Assembly: GCA_947044365.1 (NCBI GenBank)
Contig: OX345636.1
Coordinates: 45,633,037 to 45,697,036 of the forward strand
Direction of reading: 5' to 3'
DNA length: 64,000 bases
Origin: Petrosia ficiformis
Lineage: Eukaryota; Porifera; Demospongiae; Haplosclerida; Petrosiidae
Positions 35,282 to 48,625 of the stretch are shown piece by piece. How positions within the stretch are numbered: position 1 is the first letter of the stretch; each line of letters opens with the position of its first letter. The translations under genes and the position numbers were made by a program. Under the pieces are notes generated by a model that saw only the letters and a program-made list of their open reading frames with translations, was not told the origin of the DNA and did not search any database.

Positions 35282-35494
35282 TTAACTTGATTCAGTGGCT
35301 TTACAAAATTCATTAACATGTCTGTTTAATTTCTGTATTTCACCTAAACGATATATTTTACCACATTTTGGACATATAAGATTTGGATCTTGAGGAATTG
35401 AAGAATCATCATCATTTCTTTCTACTTCCTCTGTTCTCGGAAGTCGAGTCATTCTTCTAATATCATCAGCAAATTTTTGTGTACTCAAAATATT
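35282..35494 (-). CDS. second zinc-finger terminal exon of the NEMO-like gene (alternative or relic)
   Basis: Phase-0 exon after a CTTTAG acceptor, reading NILSTQKFADDIRR, then IPQDPNLICPKCGKIYRLGE and HVNEFC, stop at 35284-35282. The finger aligns position by position with that of the exon at 36983-36474 (CPMCGKQYRVGE...HINNLC). The upstream exon ends in its own stop, so this exon would have to be used by alternative splicing from an internal donor, or it is the end of a lost tandem gene. Confidence 0.55.
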   Translation of the reverse strand, partial: NILSTQKFADDIRRMTRLPRTEEVERNDDDSSIPQDPNLICPKCGKIYRLGEIQKLNRHVNEFCKATESS

Positions 35495-36473
35495 CTAAAG
35501 TATAATAAATAATACTATACATTTCCAGAACTATGGACCAATACATTGGTACAAATACATGTAGAACACAAAACCTGGTCCTATAGCAACTAACAAATAA
35601 TAATGTTTGCATCTTTGGCTTCTTAACACCTCTTCTTTACAGCAATGTATTACTAAGTTAGAATACTGAGTCATGTAAAATTGAAGTTGTGAAGTTGCTC
35701 CACCTGGCTACACCTAATTACGTTTGGAAGTTGAAATCTACTTGAACACCACCACACTTCCGGTGGCTCTCTGAACAATAGGTACTGTATATACCAGACC
35801 CTCCATTCTCATAGAGTGAGAGGAGTTGGTTATGCAAGACTAGGCCCTCCTATATACATAATTACGATTGTCTTCTATAGGTTCAGTGTATACTGATACA
35901 CTATGTTTGAGTGATATATTATAATTATGTCATGTTATGACAATTTGAGGGGTGAGTTCTGTCAATTAAGGAATGTGGTGAATAAGTGCCCCAGATACAG
36001 ACCAACTAGAAGAAATAAGCTTGTAGAGTAAACTGAATGAATAGAAATGCACTTTAACATAAGTAAATCAGGTAATATTAGGGGATTTCTGTAAATATCC
36101 CCCCATTACTACCTTTGTCAACAATAGTAGCCTGGGGACCCTTTTTTCCTCCATATACCTTATATATATTCTCTTTGAACATAATTTTGTATAATGATTA
36201 TTGTATGCTCAGTAGCTCATACAGGTACATGTAGTCCATACTGGTGATAGGTCTGGAATGATTTTTCACCGAAATTCCTGCAGTGTCTTAAACACAATTT
36301 TGAAACCCACAAAAATCGACTTATACACTGTTAAAAACTGTCTGCTCGGATTACTATTTAAATTTAACTCACTAAGTGATCGTCATGGAAATGTTTGATC
36401 TGTGGCAAGTTAAATTTAAACTGTAATTTGAGCATGCCATTTTTTACAGTGATAGCTGTAAGTGTGTAACCAT
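35495..36473. other. non-coding, with blocks shared with 12.84-13.1 kb and 51.39-51.75 kb
   Basis: No exon. 35870-36260 matches 51390-51770 (TTCAGTGTATACTGATACAC, GAATAGAAATGCACTTT), which there is the 3' flank of a transmembrane exon. So this stretch contains 3' sequence of a lost receptor-like gene. Confidence 0.5.
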
Positions 36474-38420
36474 TTAACTAACTGTTTCACTCTGAGTATT
36501 ATTTCTTTCCACATATGAATTCTCCTTATCTCCGTTAGAAAATTTGTCATCAAGTCCTTCATTGCATAAATTATTAATATGAAGTCTAAGTATCTGTATT
36601 TCACCGACACGATACTGCTTTCCACACATCGGACAAACCAGATTTGGATCAAAAGGAATTGACACATCTTCTTCATCTCCTCTTTGAAATTTCTGAGTAG
36701 GTGGTGGTAGTCTATTGCCTTGTTGTTGAAGGAGCTGGCCCCTTTTAAGTTTAGCAGCAGCAAGTTGTTGTAAAGCTAAATCTGCAGCCTCTTGTTCTCG
36801 CTTACTTTCTTCTTCTAATTGACGTAGTTTTTGCTCTTGACGCTGATTATCTACTAACCACTGTTTATGTTGAACTATAAAATTATGTTTCTTTTCTTGT
36901 TTTCCAGCAGCATTTTTATCCTTTAACTCCTGCTCCAGTTTAGCCTGTGTGTGCCATGACTCACGTAACTTGTGTTGAAGACGCTATTATGAGAAAGGAA
37001 GCGACAAATTAAATCGGTGGAGTGACTCAGTAAAGTGTTATATTAATGTAATTATTGTAATTATAAATGTGACTAAGTTTGACTACTTCAAGGTAGATCA
37101 TTTTAATTAAATACTTATCATTAATTAAGCCTAAAGTGAACTGATACTGATATTAGTAGAAAACAAGGTTCTGCCCAGAAATATTTTTAAAGAAGGTGGT
37201 TCATTTATTACTAACATAACTTGTCAAAATATATACATTTCTGAGCACCTATTCTTTACAAAAATAAGGTAGTACTAAAGGAAACTTCAAGGCAAACCGT
37301 ATATTACTCACTGTTTTCAAGCATAACAGCCTGCTTATGTACAGCACAAGCAGCATGTTGAATTACTTTATCACACCTGTATGACACACACAGTGCTAAA
37401 TCCTTGCTCCTAGCGGAACATACCTTCACCTTCAACATTATCAGCCAAGAAAACTCCCCCATTGAGTTAGATGGGAGAGTTTGTGGAGTAGTACTAGCAA
37501 CATGATGAGCTTGTGGAGTAGTACTTTTAATTATTATTCTTATTTTAGTGAAATAAAAGAGGGTGGAACGCCTGCCTTGCTGCTCTGTGGAGAACACTGA
37601 TTAGCATAATGTATCACTACAGTGGGTGGCATGTAAAGATATAAAGCTCATGATAGGCAGTGGGCAGTGTGTCATATGTGTGCGTGACTTCCGTACTAGT
37701 ACATATACACTATCTACCATATTAGCATTTCTCATTTTCTCCATATCTTCTTGTAAATGATCAATCAGAAGCTGTAGATCATGTATCTAAAATACAAGAT
37801 AAACTCAACATTTCAATCAGGGTGGTAAATTGTCATATCAATAATTAAAATTCATGTATTTACTAGATACTTCCAGTAAAATTAACATTATAATGTGGTA
37901 ATTGCCTGATAGGGAAAACCTCTATAGAGAGCAATGACTAAATTAATGCTGTTATATACACATTCAAAAATACGTAATTATAATACATAATACATTCTAA
38001 CAGAAAGTGAATGCAATTTGGTATATATGAAGAGCTGTTATCAGGCATTGCAGTTATCAAATTTCATTGACTTCCTTTAACAAATGGTAAAATGATGAGC
38101 GATTAAACGTAGGCATTTGATGAAAATTATTTTGCAGGAAATTAGGTCACATACATGCATACATATTAAGGTTTCATATAATTTGGGGGCGGCTTGGAGA
38201 AGGGGGATATCTCCCTTCGCTGCAGCCAAATTTATTTCAAAAAGGAACAAATAATATCTCAGCTACAAGCATTCTGGGGCCATCAGAAACAACCTCAGGG
38301 AGTCTAAATCTTTACAATTTCCTGGGGAAGCACCCCAACACTCAAACGAGCAGTGTGCTTCACATGATCGATTCTTTCCCTTGACAAACAAAAATTCCTA
38401 TATTATATATAATTATATAT

Positions 38421-38451
<31 letters not shown>

Positions 38452-41400
38452 ATATATATTAACATATATATATAATATTAACAAAAATTCCTGTAATATA
38501 TATATATATAATTATATATATATATAATTATATATATATATAATTATATATATATTATATGTTATAGTTATAGAATTTGCACTAATGAAATATAATCCCT
38601 AGCAATGAGGGCGGCACGGCCGAGTGCGCAGGATTATATTTCAGTAATGATAGGAAAAATAATTTCCTTTCAACTAACTTTGGCATTGCATCTCATAATT
38701 TCATCTTTGGCTGAAGTATTTCCATCAGTTGTTCCCTGCAGTTTTTCATTCTTTTCTTTCTCTTCCGTTAATTCCTTCCTTAAGTCATCAACTTGTCTCT
38801 TATAAGCTCTAGGTTCTTGATTGATACCAGATTGTTCTTCTTTCCAACTCATCCTTGCTTTTTCATCTTCCTGTCTAGATTCTCTTGAATTCTCTATGGC
38901 AATATTTTTTTGTTTAAGCACTGCAATCTGATAATGAAGATCAACAATAACCGTTTGAAAATTATTGTTCACTTGCTCAGTCTCAGCTAACTGTTTTTTA
39001 AGAGACTCAATTACGAGTTTGTTTTCAAAGGCATCTTGTTCATGTTGATCGTGAGCCATTGTCCTGTCTCTTCTCTCATTGTCAAAGTCATCTTTATATA
39101 TTTGAGCCTAGATATAAACAGACTGATTATCCAATCATGAGTTATGTGACTCACTCTGGGAAAATCAGTACTTTTTTTTGGAGGCATTGGCCTCTCTTAA
39201 GGTGGCAGGTATATAATGCATAATTTATTTTTAAACACAATGATTATTTTGATTATATCTTGTTTATAAAAAAAGTTAGCAATTCTACACTTACACTTTC
39301 ACTAAAAGACACATAGTCAAATGTTCTGTAAAAAGATAGGGTCTTTCTGACAGTTTAAAAGCAGGCAACATTGCCTGGACATCATAGATCTAAAAAACAC
39401 TTTTCATGTACAAGTTCACTAATTTGCTCGCTTTTTTTGGAAAGGCTCTGTATCCCCCTTGGTGGAAGAGAACAAACGTTTCTTGACTGCACAGTTTGGT
39501 GAAGTTCCAGATGTATTAAGTATTAATTTTTATGAAAATTACGTGTGGTTGCTTACCCACTACCTTAACAACAAAAGTGTTATGTAGAAAGACTCATAAG
39601 TATACTTCCTGCAAAACAATTTGTTGGCTTCCTGTATGAACAGAATACATGTACCTCACAAATAAAATAGCAAAAGTACCAATTTTCCCAGTGCTGGTCA
39701 CATATTTTATGTTACTTAATACAGAATTCCATCAAAACTACTATGGAAGGACTAGTACCCCTTTGTGGGGAAGGTCACATAATATAATAGTGCATGGACA
39801 ATAAAATCACAAATTATGTTATAGTACATATTGCATGAAGTATAAAGCATGCAGTACTGTTGATAATGATGCTGTAGTGCACTACTAAGTCAGTCAATGT
39901 ACAGTATAGACTATAGAGTATACTACACGTACACAATAACTTACTGTAGTACAAGTATAAGCTCCAGTATTAAACATAGTGAGTACTACTATATTATATG
40001 GTGTGATCATTAACATAAAGTAGTGCTAAACATGTAGAGTACTGTATCGTTAGTGATCTTTTATTGTCCACTATTACAAACTGCTTGTAATTAAATTGAC
40101 ATTCTTAATCATAAATCAACTCTTTGCATACCAAAACAACATTTCATTTACCTTTGTTTTTTCAATCTCAACCTCATTTGTTAACAATGTCACTAAATCC
40201 CGAAGTTGTTGTAATTCTGTCACCTATAATAATGATTACAAATGCAATAGCTCCTTAACTGTGTGTGTTTGAATAGTCAACAATACCTTTAGTGTAGCTA
40301 ACGTTTCAGTTAGTTATATAAAAAACATAATAATTATTCGTGTTTAGTTTTAATCATAATAACCTAAAATTGTTAAATATACACATGTAGTTTCCATAGT
40401 TTGACTAAATAAAACACAATTACAATAATTATTATACTAAACCAACTCTGTGAAATAATCATTGAGACAATGTCCAGCAAACAAAAGATTTCCTTACTGA
40501 CTGCTTTTGCACAGGGATCAAGTGCTCAAAATAACATCTGGCAATTGTTCAGGACAAAATGGCATTTGACACCCTGATTAGTTATAAGAATAATACAAAA
40601 ATAAGTACAGTAAGCTTGCAATAAGGTTAATTATTAATTAGTCAAGAGCAGTCATGGCATGGCCTAGTGAGTTACTTCTATACCTCGCATCTACATTTTA
40701 CTAGTAAGTCATACATACAAGTTGTTGGATCCCCAGTGCTCGAAATAGTTAGAGTCTGGCAGAAAAATTTGGATAAAAAACTATTTGAGTTAATTAACCA
40801 TAAAGTTATGAATTTTGTCCGAAAAAAAAGCAGGTCTCACAAATCCACACTGCACCTATTTATGGCTTAGCTGTCTAGGAGTTGAAAATGTAGTGCATCC
40901 ATGTGTAATCATGAAGACTTGCAAACAAGTTCAGCTTGAATGTATTGGTAAATAGTTTTAACAGTTATAAATATGTGGGACTACTTTGATTTTGTTAGAT
41001 TTCTACTTTGTGGATTGTAATATAGGTAGACAGAGGCAATTCTGTGAAATCTACAAGAGTTCAGCTTTAGAATACTCAAACATTTTAAATTTAAGTAGCT
41101 TTGATTGTAGTTGTACTATCAGACATACAATTATAATTGTACAAGTATAATAAAAAACAATTTAAATGAAAATGAAAGATGTAGGGATGTCAAAACCCAA
41201 AAAGCATGTGGGGGGTATAATAACACAGGAAGTTAGTGTAGAACCCAATTAAACAAACCACTTCCATATAACCATACATAAATAAGTACAGCTCTTTGTA
41301 TTTTGCAGTGCATATATATATCACTGTAAAAATTACTGGTTATTTAACCCTTATTTGGTCACAGGAGTTTCAATGCTGTATTGATAATAAAAAGATTATG

Positions 41401-43304
41401 CTTGTGAGGTATTATTGTAAATTCAATCAATTATCTGTGGAGAACAAAGTTATTTGTTGACAGATTCCACGACTTTGTACTTATAATAACAAAATTAATA
41501 ACAAATAACAGATAACAAATAAAAACATTTATATATTATATATACAAATTAACCCTTAGAGCACTGAGCCTGTTTTTCAAAATTCTTCCCATTTCCAACA
41601 CTGGCGACTCTATTGCATATAATGTGGCCACCGTTCACTTTCTCTACCCCAAACTTGGCTTCTTTTCCGACATGGAGTACTACTTCCACCAACTTGCTTA
41701 CCGGGACTCGAAAATCCCCAAGCGCTTCGTAGGATCAAATCAAATGCAGTGCTCTCCCTCTTTTGACTGCAACTGGGGCTAACAAAATGACCCCACTGCA
41801 TGTTGGCACCAGCTACACCCACGATTTCAGGTTTCACAGCAAGGAAAATGCCTCAGGTACCCACCAGAGTGCGTGGGCGGGGACAAAAAATGCAAAATTC
41901 GTCAGCAGCGAGGGGGCTGCACCCCTTTCCATCCCCCGCATTAACGGGGGGACACCCCCCTTTAAAATTCCCCCCGTGAGTGTTATTTAGGCCAAAGGGT
42001 GGCCGAAAAACCATCAACTTTTTTACCCACGTTCCTCAGCTTGTGCCTGACACCACTTACAAGCATTTGGACAGCTTCGTGTAACTAGGAACAGACGGCG
42101 AACCACGTAGGGGTGAAATGTCACATATATGTGACATCAGTGCTCTAAGGGTTAATGGATAGGAAGTGAAATATTGGATTTGGAAAGAAACGTACATACA
42201 ATGTACACCTAAAAACGCTAACCACACCCTTCACGACTGACCCAACCTAAGGTGGTGCTAGGGCCAAATATATGAATATTCATTAGTTACTACTTATTAT
42301 ATCTCAAGAACTATTTCACTTTTTTGAATCATTTTTGTACAATTTTTATATCTCAAGATGTTCTAACTCCAAAGAAAATTTTAAATGTAGATGAAATCTA
42401 CAATGTGAGTAGTCGATCGCCAATTATGGTAGTGTAAGGTACATATTTCTTCGTCTGTGTAGTAGATAATAAAACAAAACTTGCTGTCAGCACTCAACGT
42501 ACTAAAGATCTGAAAACTTACAGAACAGATTTTCAATACAATCTCTATAGCAGCATATTCTCCACCATATCGTGTATCTCATCACTATAAATCATCAAAG
42601 AAAGATCAGAGGCTCTATACAATTTTAGAGTCACACCTCCTGAAGTACTATATGAAATATCATAGGCTATACATTGAATAAGAAAAGATAAAAATGTACC
42701 TTAAACGTATGTTTTAACTTACCTAATTACAACCTGTACTTTAACCAGAAACCCATATGGAATTTCATTATTATCAAAGTGTTGTACACACTTTTTCGCA
42801 TACTTAGCTCATCGTAGATCACAAATACGAGTAAATTATAAATATCACAGAATGGCACTTTACCACCTTAATGAAGTGTGGACTAAGTACATTTAATTAA
42901 TAAGCATCGGTAATTATAATTTCTATGGCTATATAGTCTGTTATAGCCATAGAAATTTGCTTTGACCCTCCCTTTTTATGGTAAGGGCTGACTCAAGAGA
43001 GTACCTTGTGACCTCACTGAATTATTTGAATAGTCTCAACAGATTGCAATATAACAGTGAACTGATGTGTGACTAATTTATAAACTAATAACTCTTCACA
43101 TTTTAGTAATACACTCACTATGTCTGTAGATGCACTTAAAGATGTCTTTTCCAGTCGTGAGGGTGTAGTCGGAGGTGCATTTGTTGAACTATTTGGTTTA
43201 TCCACTCCACTTTTGTTGTTATGCTGAGTTTTGACAACTGACTGGTTTTCATCTATTGACTCAAACACTTGCTTGTTATCTACTTTTTTCGTGGCAGTCG
43301 CCAT
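36474..43304 (-). CDS. NEMO/optineurin/ABIN-like ubiquitin-binding adaptor
   Basis: Proposed exons on the minus strand: 43304-43119 (MATATKKVDNKQVFESIDEN, low complexity), 40223-40152 (VTELQQLRDLV coil), 39107-38679, 37786-37718 (IHDLQLLIDHLQEDMEK), 36983-36474. All junctions are phase 0; the sum is 1266 nt (421 aa). Exon 3 opens with AQIYKDDFDNERRDR, matching the UBAN ubiquitin-binding motif of NEMO, optineurin and ABINs (NEMO: IYKADFQAERQARE). It continues as coiled coil. The last exon is a Gln-rich coil ending in a C2HC finger (CPMC...H...C at the C-terminal third). Human NEMO is of similar length and order (coils, UBAN, C-terminal finger). Role by homology: linear/K63-ubiquitin-dependent signalling in the cytoplasm. 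Further exons in the 2.9-kb first intron are possible. Confidence 0.72.
38393..38575. repeat. AT-rich dinucleotide tract
   Basis: Long (TA)n and TATAATTATA runs in an intron of the NEMO-like gene, between the 38679 donor and the 37786 acceptor. Confidence 0.95.
41553..42151. mobile_element. piggyBac-like MITE, copy 1
   Basis: 599 bp flanked by TTAA at 41549-41552 and 42152-42155. Inverted ends CCCTTAGAGCACTGA and TCAGTGCTCTAAGGG. TTAA duplication and CCCT ends fit piggyBac. It sits in an intron of the NEMO-like gene. Related copies: 49382-50350 and 52557-53104. Weak open frames inside are not genes. Confidence 0.88.
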
Positions 43305-43360
43305 TTCTTTTCAAAAAAAAAACTAATTAGTATAGGGATGTGGCTGAAAGCCGCTGAATT

Positions 43361-43417
43361 TAGTCTCGCGATCGCGAGCCAGCCCTTGGCTAGAGGAGGG
43401 GCTGGTTCGCGAGACTA
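43361..43417. repeat. TAGTCTCG hairpin just upstream of the NEMO-like start codon
   Basis: TAGTCTCGCGATCGCGAGCC at the left and GGTTCGCGAGACTA at the right, with a 6-bp indel between arms, 57 bp upstream of the minus-strand ATG (43304). Similar ends recur at 45001-45060. May be a MITE or a promoter stem-loop. Confidence 0.8.
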
Positions 43418-43626
43418 GTCGTGTCAACAAACCTAAGGTGGTTCAGTATGGTGGATCACTGTTCATGTACTTCGCGATTAAAGTAGATTTTGCCAACATT
43501 TTCTTCACCAGCCACTACCAATTGAAGCAATAAAGGCCAATTTTGCACAGCCATCAGTCCACGTCGTAGTCTGGGAACCACACTTTTACTGAATAGCACG
43601 TGGTAACTAGCTGAATTATGTCATTA

Positions 43627-43772
43627 TAGACCTTATGCAGTTATGTCATATAATTACATGATAATACACTAAAATAAACGGTACATTCAATATTTTGAGT
43701 AAAACCACTACCACTCATGACACAGAAAATATTGGAATATGAAACCTTCTGATGTCAACTGCATAAGGTCTA
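43627..43772. mobile_element. short Tc1/mariner-like MITE
   Basis: Inverted ends TAGACCTTATGCAGTT and AACTGCATAAGGTCTA, flanked by TA. About 146 bp and no coding capacity. Confidence 0.82.
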
Positions 43773-44179
43773 TAGTGGACTAAATTTGGACCCCAAGCCT
43801 GCATGATCAGTATATATTATCATTCTACATAATATAGCATGCATAACAGCTACATCATCATGCGTTCCAATTACTTTCTGGTAGCTCTTAGAATGATACA
43901 GATCCTCTTATCCACTTTGGAAAGAATGGTCACACCAGACTACCATAAATTAAATCAGAGCTATGTTATTAAAGTAAGTGGAGTTGTATCTTTCAATTGC
44001 TCCCTTCATTGGTGTAACAATCATCTTCTTGCTTGTATAAAAAAAGCATAATTGACTTCCATAAAGCTAAAAAATTGAACTCACACACTTAGATGACTGT
44101 ATAGAATTTGCATGACCCTGTCACACCAACGAAAGCTTAAAGCCTCTTTCTTTAATCATCTTACACTTTCTTCCTTTTC

Positions 44180-44765
44180 ACACAAACATAAGACTTTTTG
44201 GTCTTCATACAAGGAATTAAACAACAAGCCTTCAACTCTTCCTATAACTTTATACACACAATGGTTCAACTGCCACTGATTATATTTCTAAAGCTAATAT
44301 GATGAATGACTTTATTTGTCAGTGCTTGAACTCTTTACTTCCTCCTAGTATGCCTTGCGTCTGCCCCTCAGACCTCATCTATACCCCTGAAGCCATTAAC
44401 CAACTAATATCTTAATTACCAACAATTACATATCCTGGACTTGATGGAATATCATCAAAAATGCTCAAAGCTACAGCACACTCAGTTTCTGTCCCCCTAA
44501 GCAATCTATTTAACTTTCTTCTGGGACCTTCCTGACAGACTGGAAAACTTCTGTGACAAAAACCATAAAATTTGTATGCTCAATTTGGTTTTAGACAATC
44601 TTCTCTACTGAATCTGCTCTCACTATAACAACTCATTCTTGGTTCTCACTTCTTGAATCTAAATTCTCTATCTGTGCTGTCTTCTTCGATTTACGTAAGG
44701 CTTTTGATTCCATTCCTCATAGACCCCTTCTTGATACAGTGTTATTAACATCCCTCTTCACTTAG
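44180..44765 (+). pseudogene. LINE (non-LTR) reverse transcriptase remnant
   Basis: Fragments in shifting frames: FWSSYKELNNKPSTLP (from about 44197), PTITYPGLDGISSKMLKA (near 44420), QFGFRQSS (near 44580) and VFFDLRKAFDSIPHRPLLD (near 44681), the last being the RT motif A region with its Asp pair. Several stops, frameshifts and a deletion between the PGLDGIS and GFRQ blocks. Jockey/CR1-type by motif style; decayed. Confidence 0.82.
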
Positions 44766-45000
44766 TCAATTGGTTTCAGTTATACTATCATTATCACAGT
44801 AGAATTTGAAGTGTAATAATTGTCACTGTTAGAATTATACAGTAACACAGACAGCTGTTAATGGCTGAGCCAGGTGTCATTACCAGTTACAGTAAACTGT
44901 GGAACACAGTCATCTATCCCTAAGCTAATCCTTAGCTAGTAGTAGTATATACTGATGAGTAGCTCTGCACAGATTCACGCGCAGGAGCCACGGTTTTGTG

Positions 45001-45060
45001 TAGTCTCGTCCCCAGACTACCACGCCCCACGGCAGGCGTAGTAGTCTGGGGACGAGACTA
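45001..45060. repeat. 20-bp perfect hairpin with GC-rich loop
   Basis: TAGTCTCGTCCCCAGACTAC at 45001-45020 and its exact reverse complement at 45041-45060. It shares the TAGTCTCG ends with the hairpin at 43361. GTAGTCTGGG also occurs near 43563. Confidence 0.93.
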
Positions 45061-46122
45061 TATAAGTTTTGTGATGACAGACGGCCCGTGAGACTAGCCC
45101 TTGCCGCTTAACCGCCATTTTGCGTGCGGTATAAGGCGTTGTCTCGAGGCTAAGAGCCAGCCACTACTTTCATTTCAAGCTGTGATTCGACAGCGATAGG
45201 CTTCAAACAAGATGAGCTGTGTTTTACTGAACTCTTTTGTTATCTGAATGTTGTTAAACGGCGATCGTGAGTTACAAAAATTGTCATAACTTTAAAAACA
45301 GAAAGGTTTTAGCAAAAGACTATTGTTACTTTTGATCTTTGTATGCTTTGACGTCTGCTGGTAGTACATGTATTTTCAAAGTGCCAATGTTCGTACGTTC
45401 GCTGGAATTTTGCCGACAGACAAACAGACCCTTTAAATTGTAGGCAAGTGGTTTTATGTCTGTTTTGAAAAGTTCAGTAATGAAGCATTGCTGCAACATG
45501 TAGACAACTTGGTTACTGTAGAGTAAAAGAAAAAACTGCTGCTACACAGTGAGTAACTATATATATGCAGTAATCAATTCTCATATATAGTTCTTTCAGT
45601 TTGCTTGACCACAATAAACAATCAGGATTATTGTTTTCATAGAGTGATTAGTTGAATGTTTGCCATGGGAATTCACATGAAAAAAAAATTATATCTAAGT
45701 ACAGAAATGTGCACTAAACTGTCGTCTGTGTTAAAGCTAAGAGTGCATTGGTGATGTGTGGTCAACAATAGTTAGTACCAAGGGTCAATGTTGTGCAATC
45801 ATACTAGAATATAGCAAAGTATCACATCATTTATTTATATAATTATGTATAGAATATTGTAACTTAATGCCATGTTGAATAATGTTGCAAGTATAATTAA
45901 TTATATCATAATTATAATGTCAAAAAAAAATGATGTTGAAACTTTTCCTGAGAAGAGAACCAAGTTACAAACAAACACCCATCCACTCTGGCATAACTAC
46001 ACACTTTGCATGCTTAAAGGAGGGTGTAAGGCTTCTATATAACTGGAATTCGAGCTGAAATAATTTTCTTTCATACTGCGTGATTTTTACTTTTGCATGC
46101 ATGTAACTAAGTTTGTATCATA
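45061..46122. other. non-coding
   Basis: No exon, RNA gene or repeat recognised beyond short AT runs. Confidence 0.45.
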
Positions 46123-46444
46123 CACTGCAAATAAAAAGTGTTACTTCAACCAATCAGTCAATTGCATGCCAATTTAATAATAATATTATGCCTTTTCACA
46201 CCATACTGCAGTTTTAAGCTGTTGAAAGGTAAGCCAATTTGTATTTTAATATATAGTGTTGAAATGTTGTGTTCACAATGACTAAGTAAATTAATAGTGG
46301 ATGATGACAGATAGAATGTAAACTGTGAATCATGAATAATTAACATTTATTGTGAATAACATTTAAACACCCTGGCCTACTCTTCAACACCTCAATTGAG
46401 CAGTCGTGCAATTGAGGTTGAAATAACCAAATGTTTTTGCAGTG
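46123..46444. mobile_element. CACTGCAAA-ended MITE
   Basis: Starts CACTGCAAATAAAAAGTG and ends TTTTTGCAGTG, with TA on both sides. Inner sequence (ATGCCTTTTCACACCATACT) recurs at 47433-47785, where the right end (TTTTTTGCAGTG) is also present. Single ends occur near 41310, 46702 and 46972. Superfamily not determined. Confidence 0.7.
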
Positions 46445-47022
46445 TATACATATTAATTAAACTTGCATGAGCTCTTGTCATTGCATTGTAGAAATAACAT
46501 TTGTATTACTATAACAAAAATCATATCATAGTTATATCTTATACATGGTGACTGGAAATTTGAGCAAATGTATACATTTTGTGATGAAATGTTCTTAAGA
46601 AACGAATAAATTGTTGTCAGTGTTTACGAAAAGAAAAGAGTGATGAAACTGTAGAGATGAGAATTGTAGTTTAATGCTGATGTATATATAATAGTTATAT
46701 ACACTGCAAAAATAAAATTGTTAAAATAACTAATTTATTGGTTAGTACAGTTTTAATTTAGATGGTCATGTAGGTTGTTATGCCTGTATGGCGATATGAT
46801 TTTACTTGTACTAATTATAATCCAATAATTATAATCAATTTCAATTATCCTTTTACTGCATCTCTATGGGATATACAAAACAAAAGCGAAATAACATTTT
46901 AAATAAATCATTTTTGGTTTCCGTCTTTGTGCATCTAATATGATTATATTACAAGTATCTTGTATCATATCACTGCAAAACAAGTGTATATAGAGAAAAC
47001 AAGTGTATATAGAGAAAAAAGT

Positions 47023-47413
47023 ATCCCTATGATTGCTTTGTGGTGTCCAGGATTCAGTAATCACGGCATGGCTGACTTTATCATACCTGAAACACAACAG
47101 CCTATTATTAATAGTTATTATTTTCATTATCTACTCTCCTTACCTTTTAAAAGACTTTGTAGAACTTCAGGAATATATTTCAGGCAGAATAGCTAGCTGT
47201 TAGTTCCAGTTTCTACATAAGCAACTTAGCTTTCTTCCTGCTGGTCTGTAGAGCTCCCAGCGTGCGTTCTTTTACACGCCACAGTCATTAATTGACCGAG
47301 TTCCCCCTGGAAATGACCTAACTTCCTTAACTACGTGTATATACAACGCATACTCGCGTAAGTGACACAAACATATTATATATATATATACATTAAACCC
47401 CGTGGAAAGCGAT
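47023..47413. mobile_element. MITE of the ATCCCTATGATTGCTTT family, copy C
   Basis: Left end intact, preceded by TATATAGAGAAAAAAGT. The right end is eroded (GGAAAGCGATTTC). The body (GGTGTCCAGGATTCAGTAAT, GTCATTAATTGACCGAG) matches copies A, B and E. Confidence 0.82.
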
Positions 47414-47432
47414 TTCAGTTGGTTACCTCAAT

Positions 47433-47785
47433 GTCATGCCAATTTAATAATATGCCTTTTCACACCATACTGCAGTATTAAGCTGTAGGAAGGTAAGTCA
47501 GTTTGTAATTTTAATTTATAGTATTGAAATGTTGTGTTCACAACGACTAAGTAATTCAATAGTGAAGGATGACAGATAGAATGTCAGTTATTATGTAAAC
47601 TTATATTGGGGAAGTATTGACATGTAAACTGTGAATCATGAATAATTAACATGTTATTGTGAATAACATTCCAGGTTTAGCTGGCCTACACTTCAACACC
47701 TCAACTGAGCAGTAATGGGATATTTGAAATGCAATCGAAGTAACCAATTGATAGGTTGAAATAACCAAACGTTTTTTGCAGTGTA
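47433..47785. mobile_element. second copy of the CACTGCAAA-ended MITE, left end lost
   Basis: Matches 46150-46444 with small insertions; right end TTTTTTGCAGTG intact. The left end is replaced by the MITE at 47023-47413. Confidence 0.68.
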
Positions 47786-48438
47786 TGTTTCCCATTTTTG
47801 AATGGGTATATTTGCTAATATATGTACATAATATATACTATACTATACCTTGCAACATGCACGGATATGTGTATATTTAGCATATGCTCTTAAGACAAAG
47901 TATATATTATATAAACCATGCTAGATATACTACCTGCTGGTGTTCAGAAGTTTATGTGGATATACCATTTGGTGTCGAGTTGTCTCCACAAGAAATCTCC
48001 TCCTATCTATGCACTTCAATAATAATAATTATTAGTATAATTATTTTCACATTTCCTCTAGTTTCAATAACAGTATAGATCAGTACATATCTATTGAGCA
48101 TTGCCCTTCTGTACAAGATCATGAAAAAAACACAGAACTCCATTTGCTGAGATGTTCTTACAGACAAGTGACCATTCAAAATTGCAAGCCAGTTCAAATA
48201 TATTGTGGTAAATTAAAAATTTTAAAAGTAAATATAAGTAAGTAAATTTGTTAGCTAGTTACTATCAGTATTATTATACTGCATGTGTATGACAGTGTCA
48301 CAGTGAACATGCAAAATATAGTGACCTTACAACTACATGATAGTATTAGCATGATTAATAATGAAAGAGTTTATCTTCTCCTACAGCTACAACCTAGAAA
48401 AAAACATCAAAAACAAGTGTATATAGAGAAAAAAAAGT

Positions 48439-48625
48439 ATCCCTATGATTGCTTTATGGTGTCCAGCATTCAGTAATCATGGCTGACTTTATCATGCCTG
48501 AAACACAACAGCCTATTATAGTTATTATTTTGATTATCTACTCTTTTTACCTTTTAAAGAATCTTGTAGAACTTTAGGAATATATTTCAGGTAGAATAGT
48601 TAGCTAGTAGTTCCAGTTTCTAATT
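48439..48625. mobile_element. truncated MITE of the ATCCCTATGATTGCTTT family, copy D
   Basis: Left end ATCCCTATGATTGCTTT and about 180 bp of the body; the right half is missing. Confidence 0.78.

Noticed and set aside
37304..37597. 97-codon minus-strand ORF inside the NEMO-like gene
   Set aside because: Intronic, absent from the paralogous copy, includes a local direct repeat (GAGCTTGTGGAGTAGTACT-like), no coil or zinc features.
41610..41990. Overlapping ORFs on both strands
   Set aside because: Inside the piggyBac-like MITE; related copies carry the same non-coding sequence with indels.
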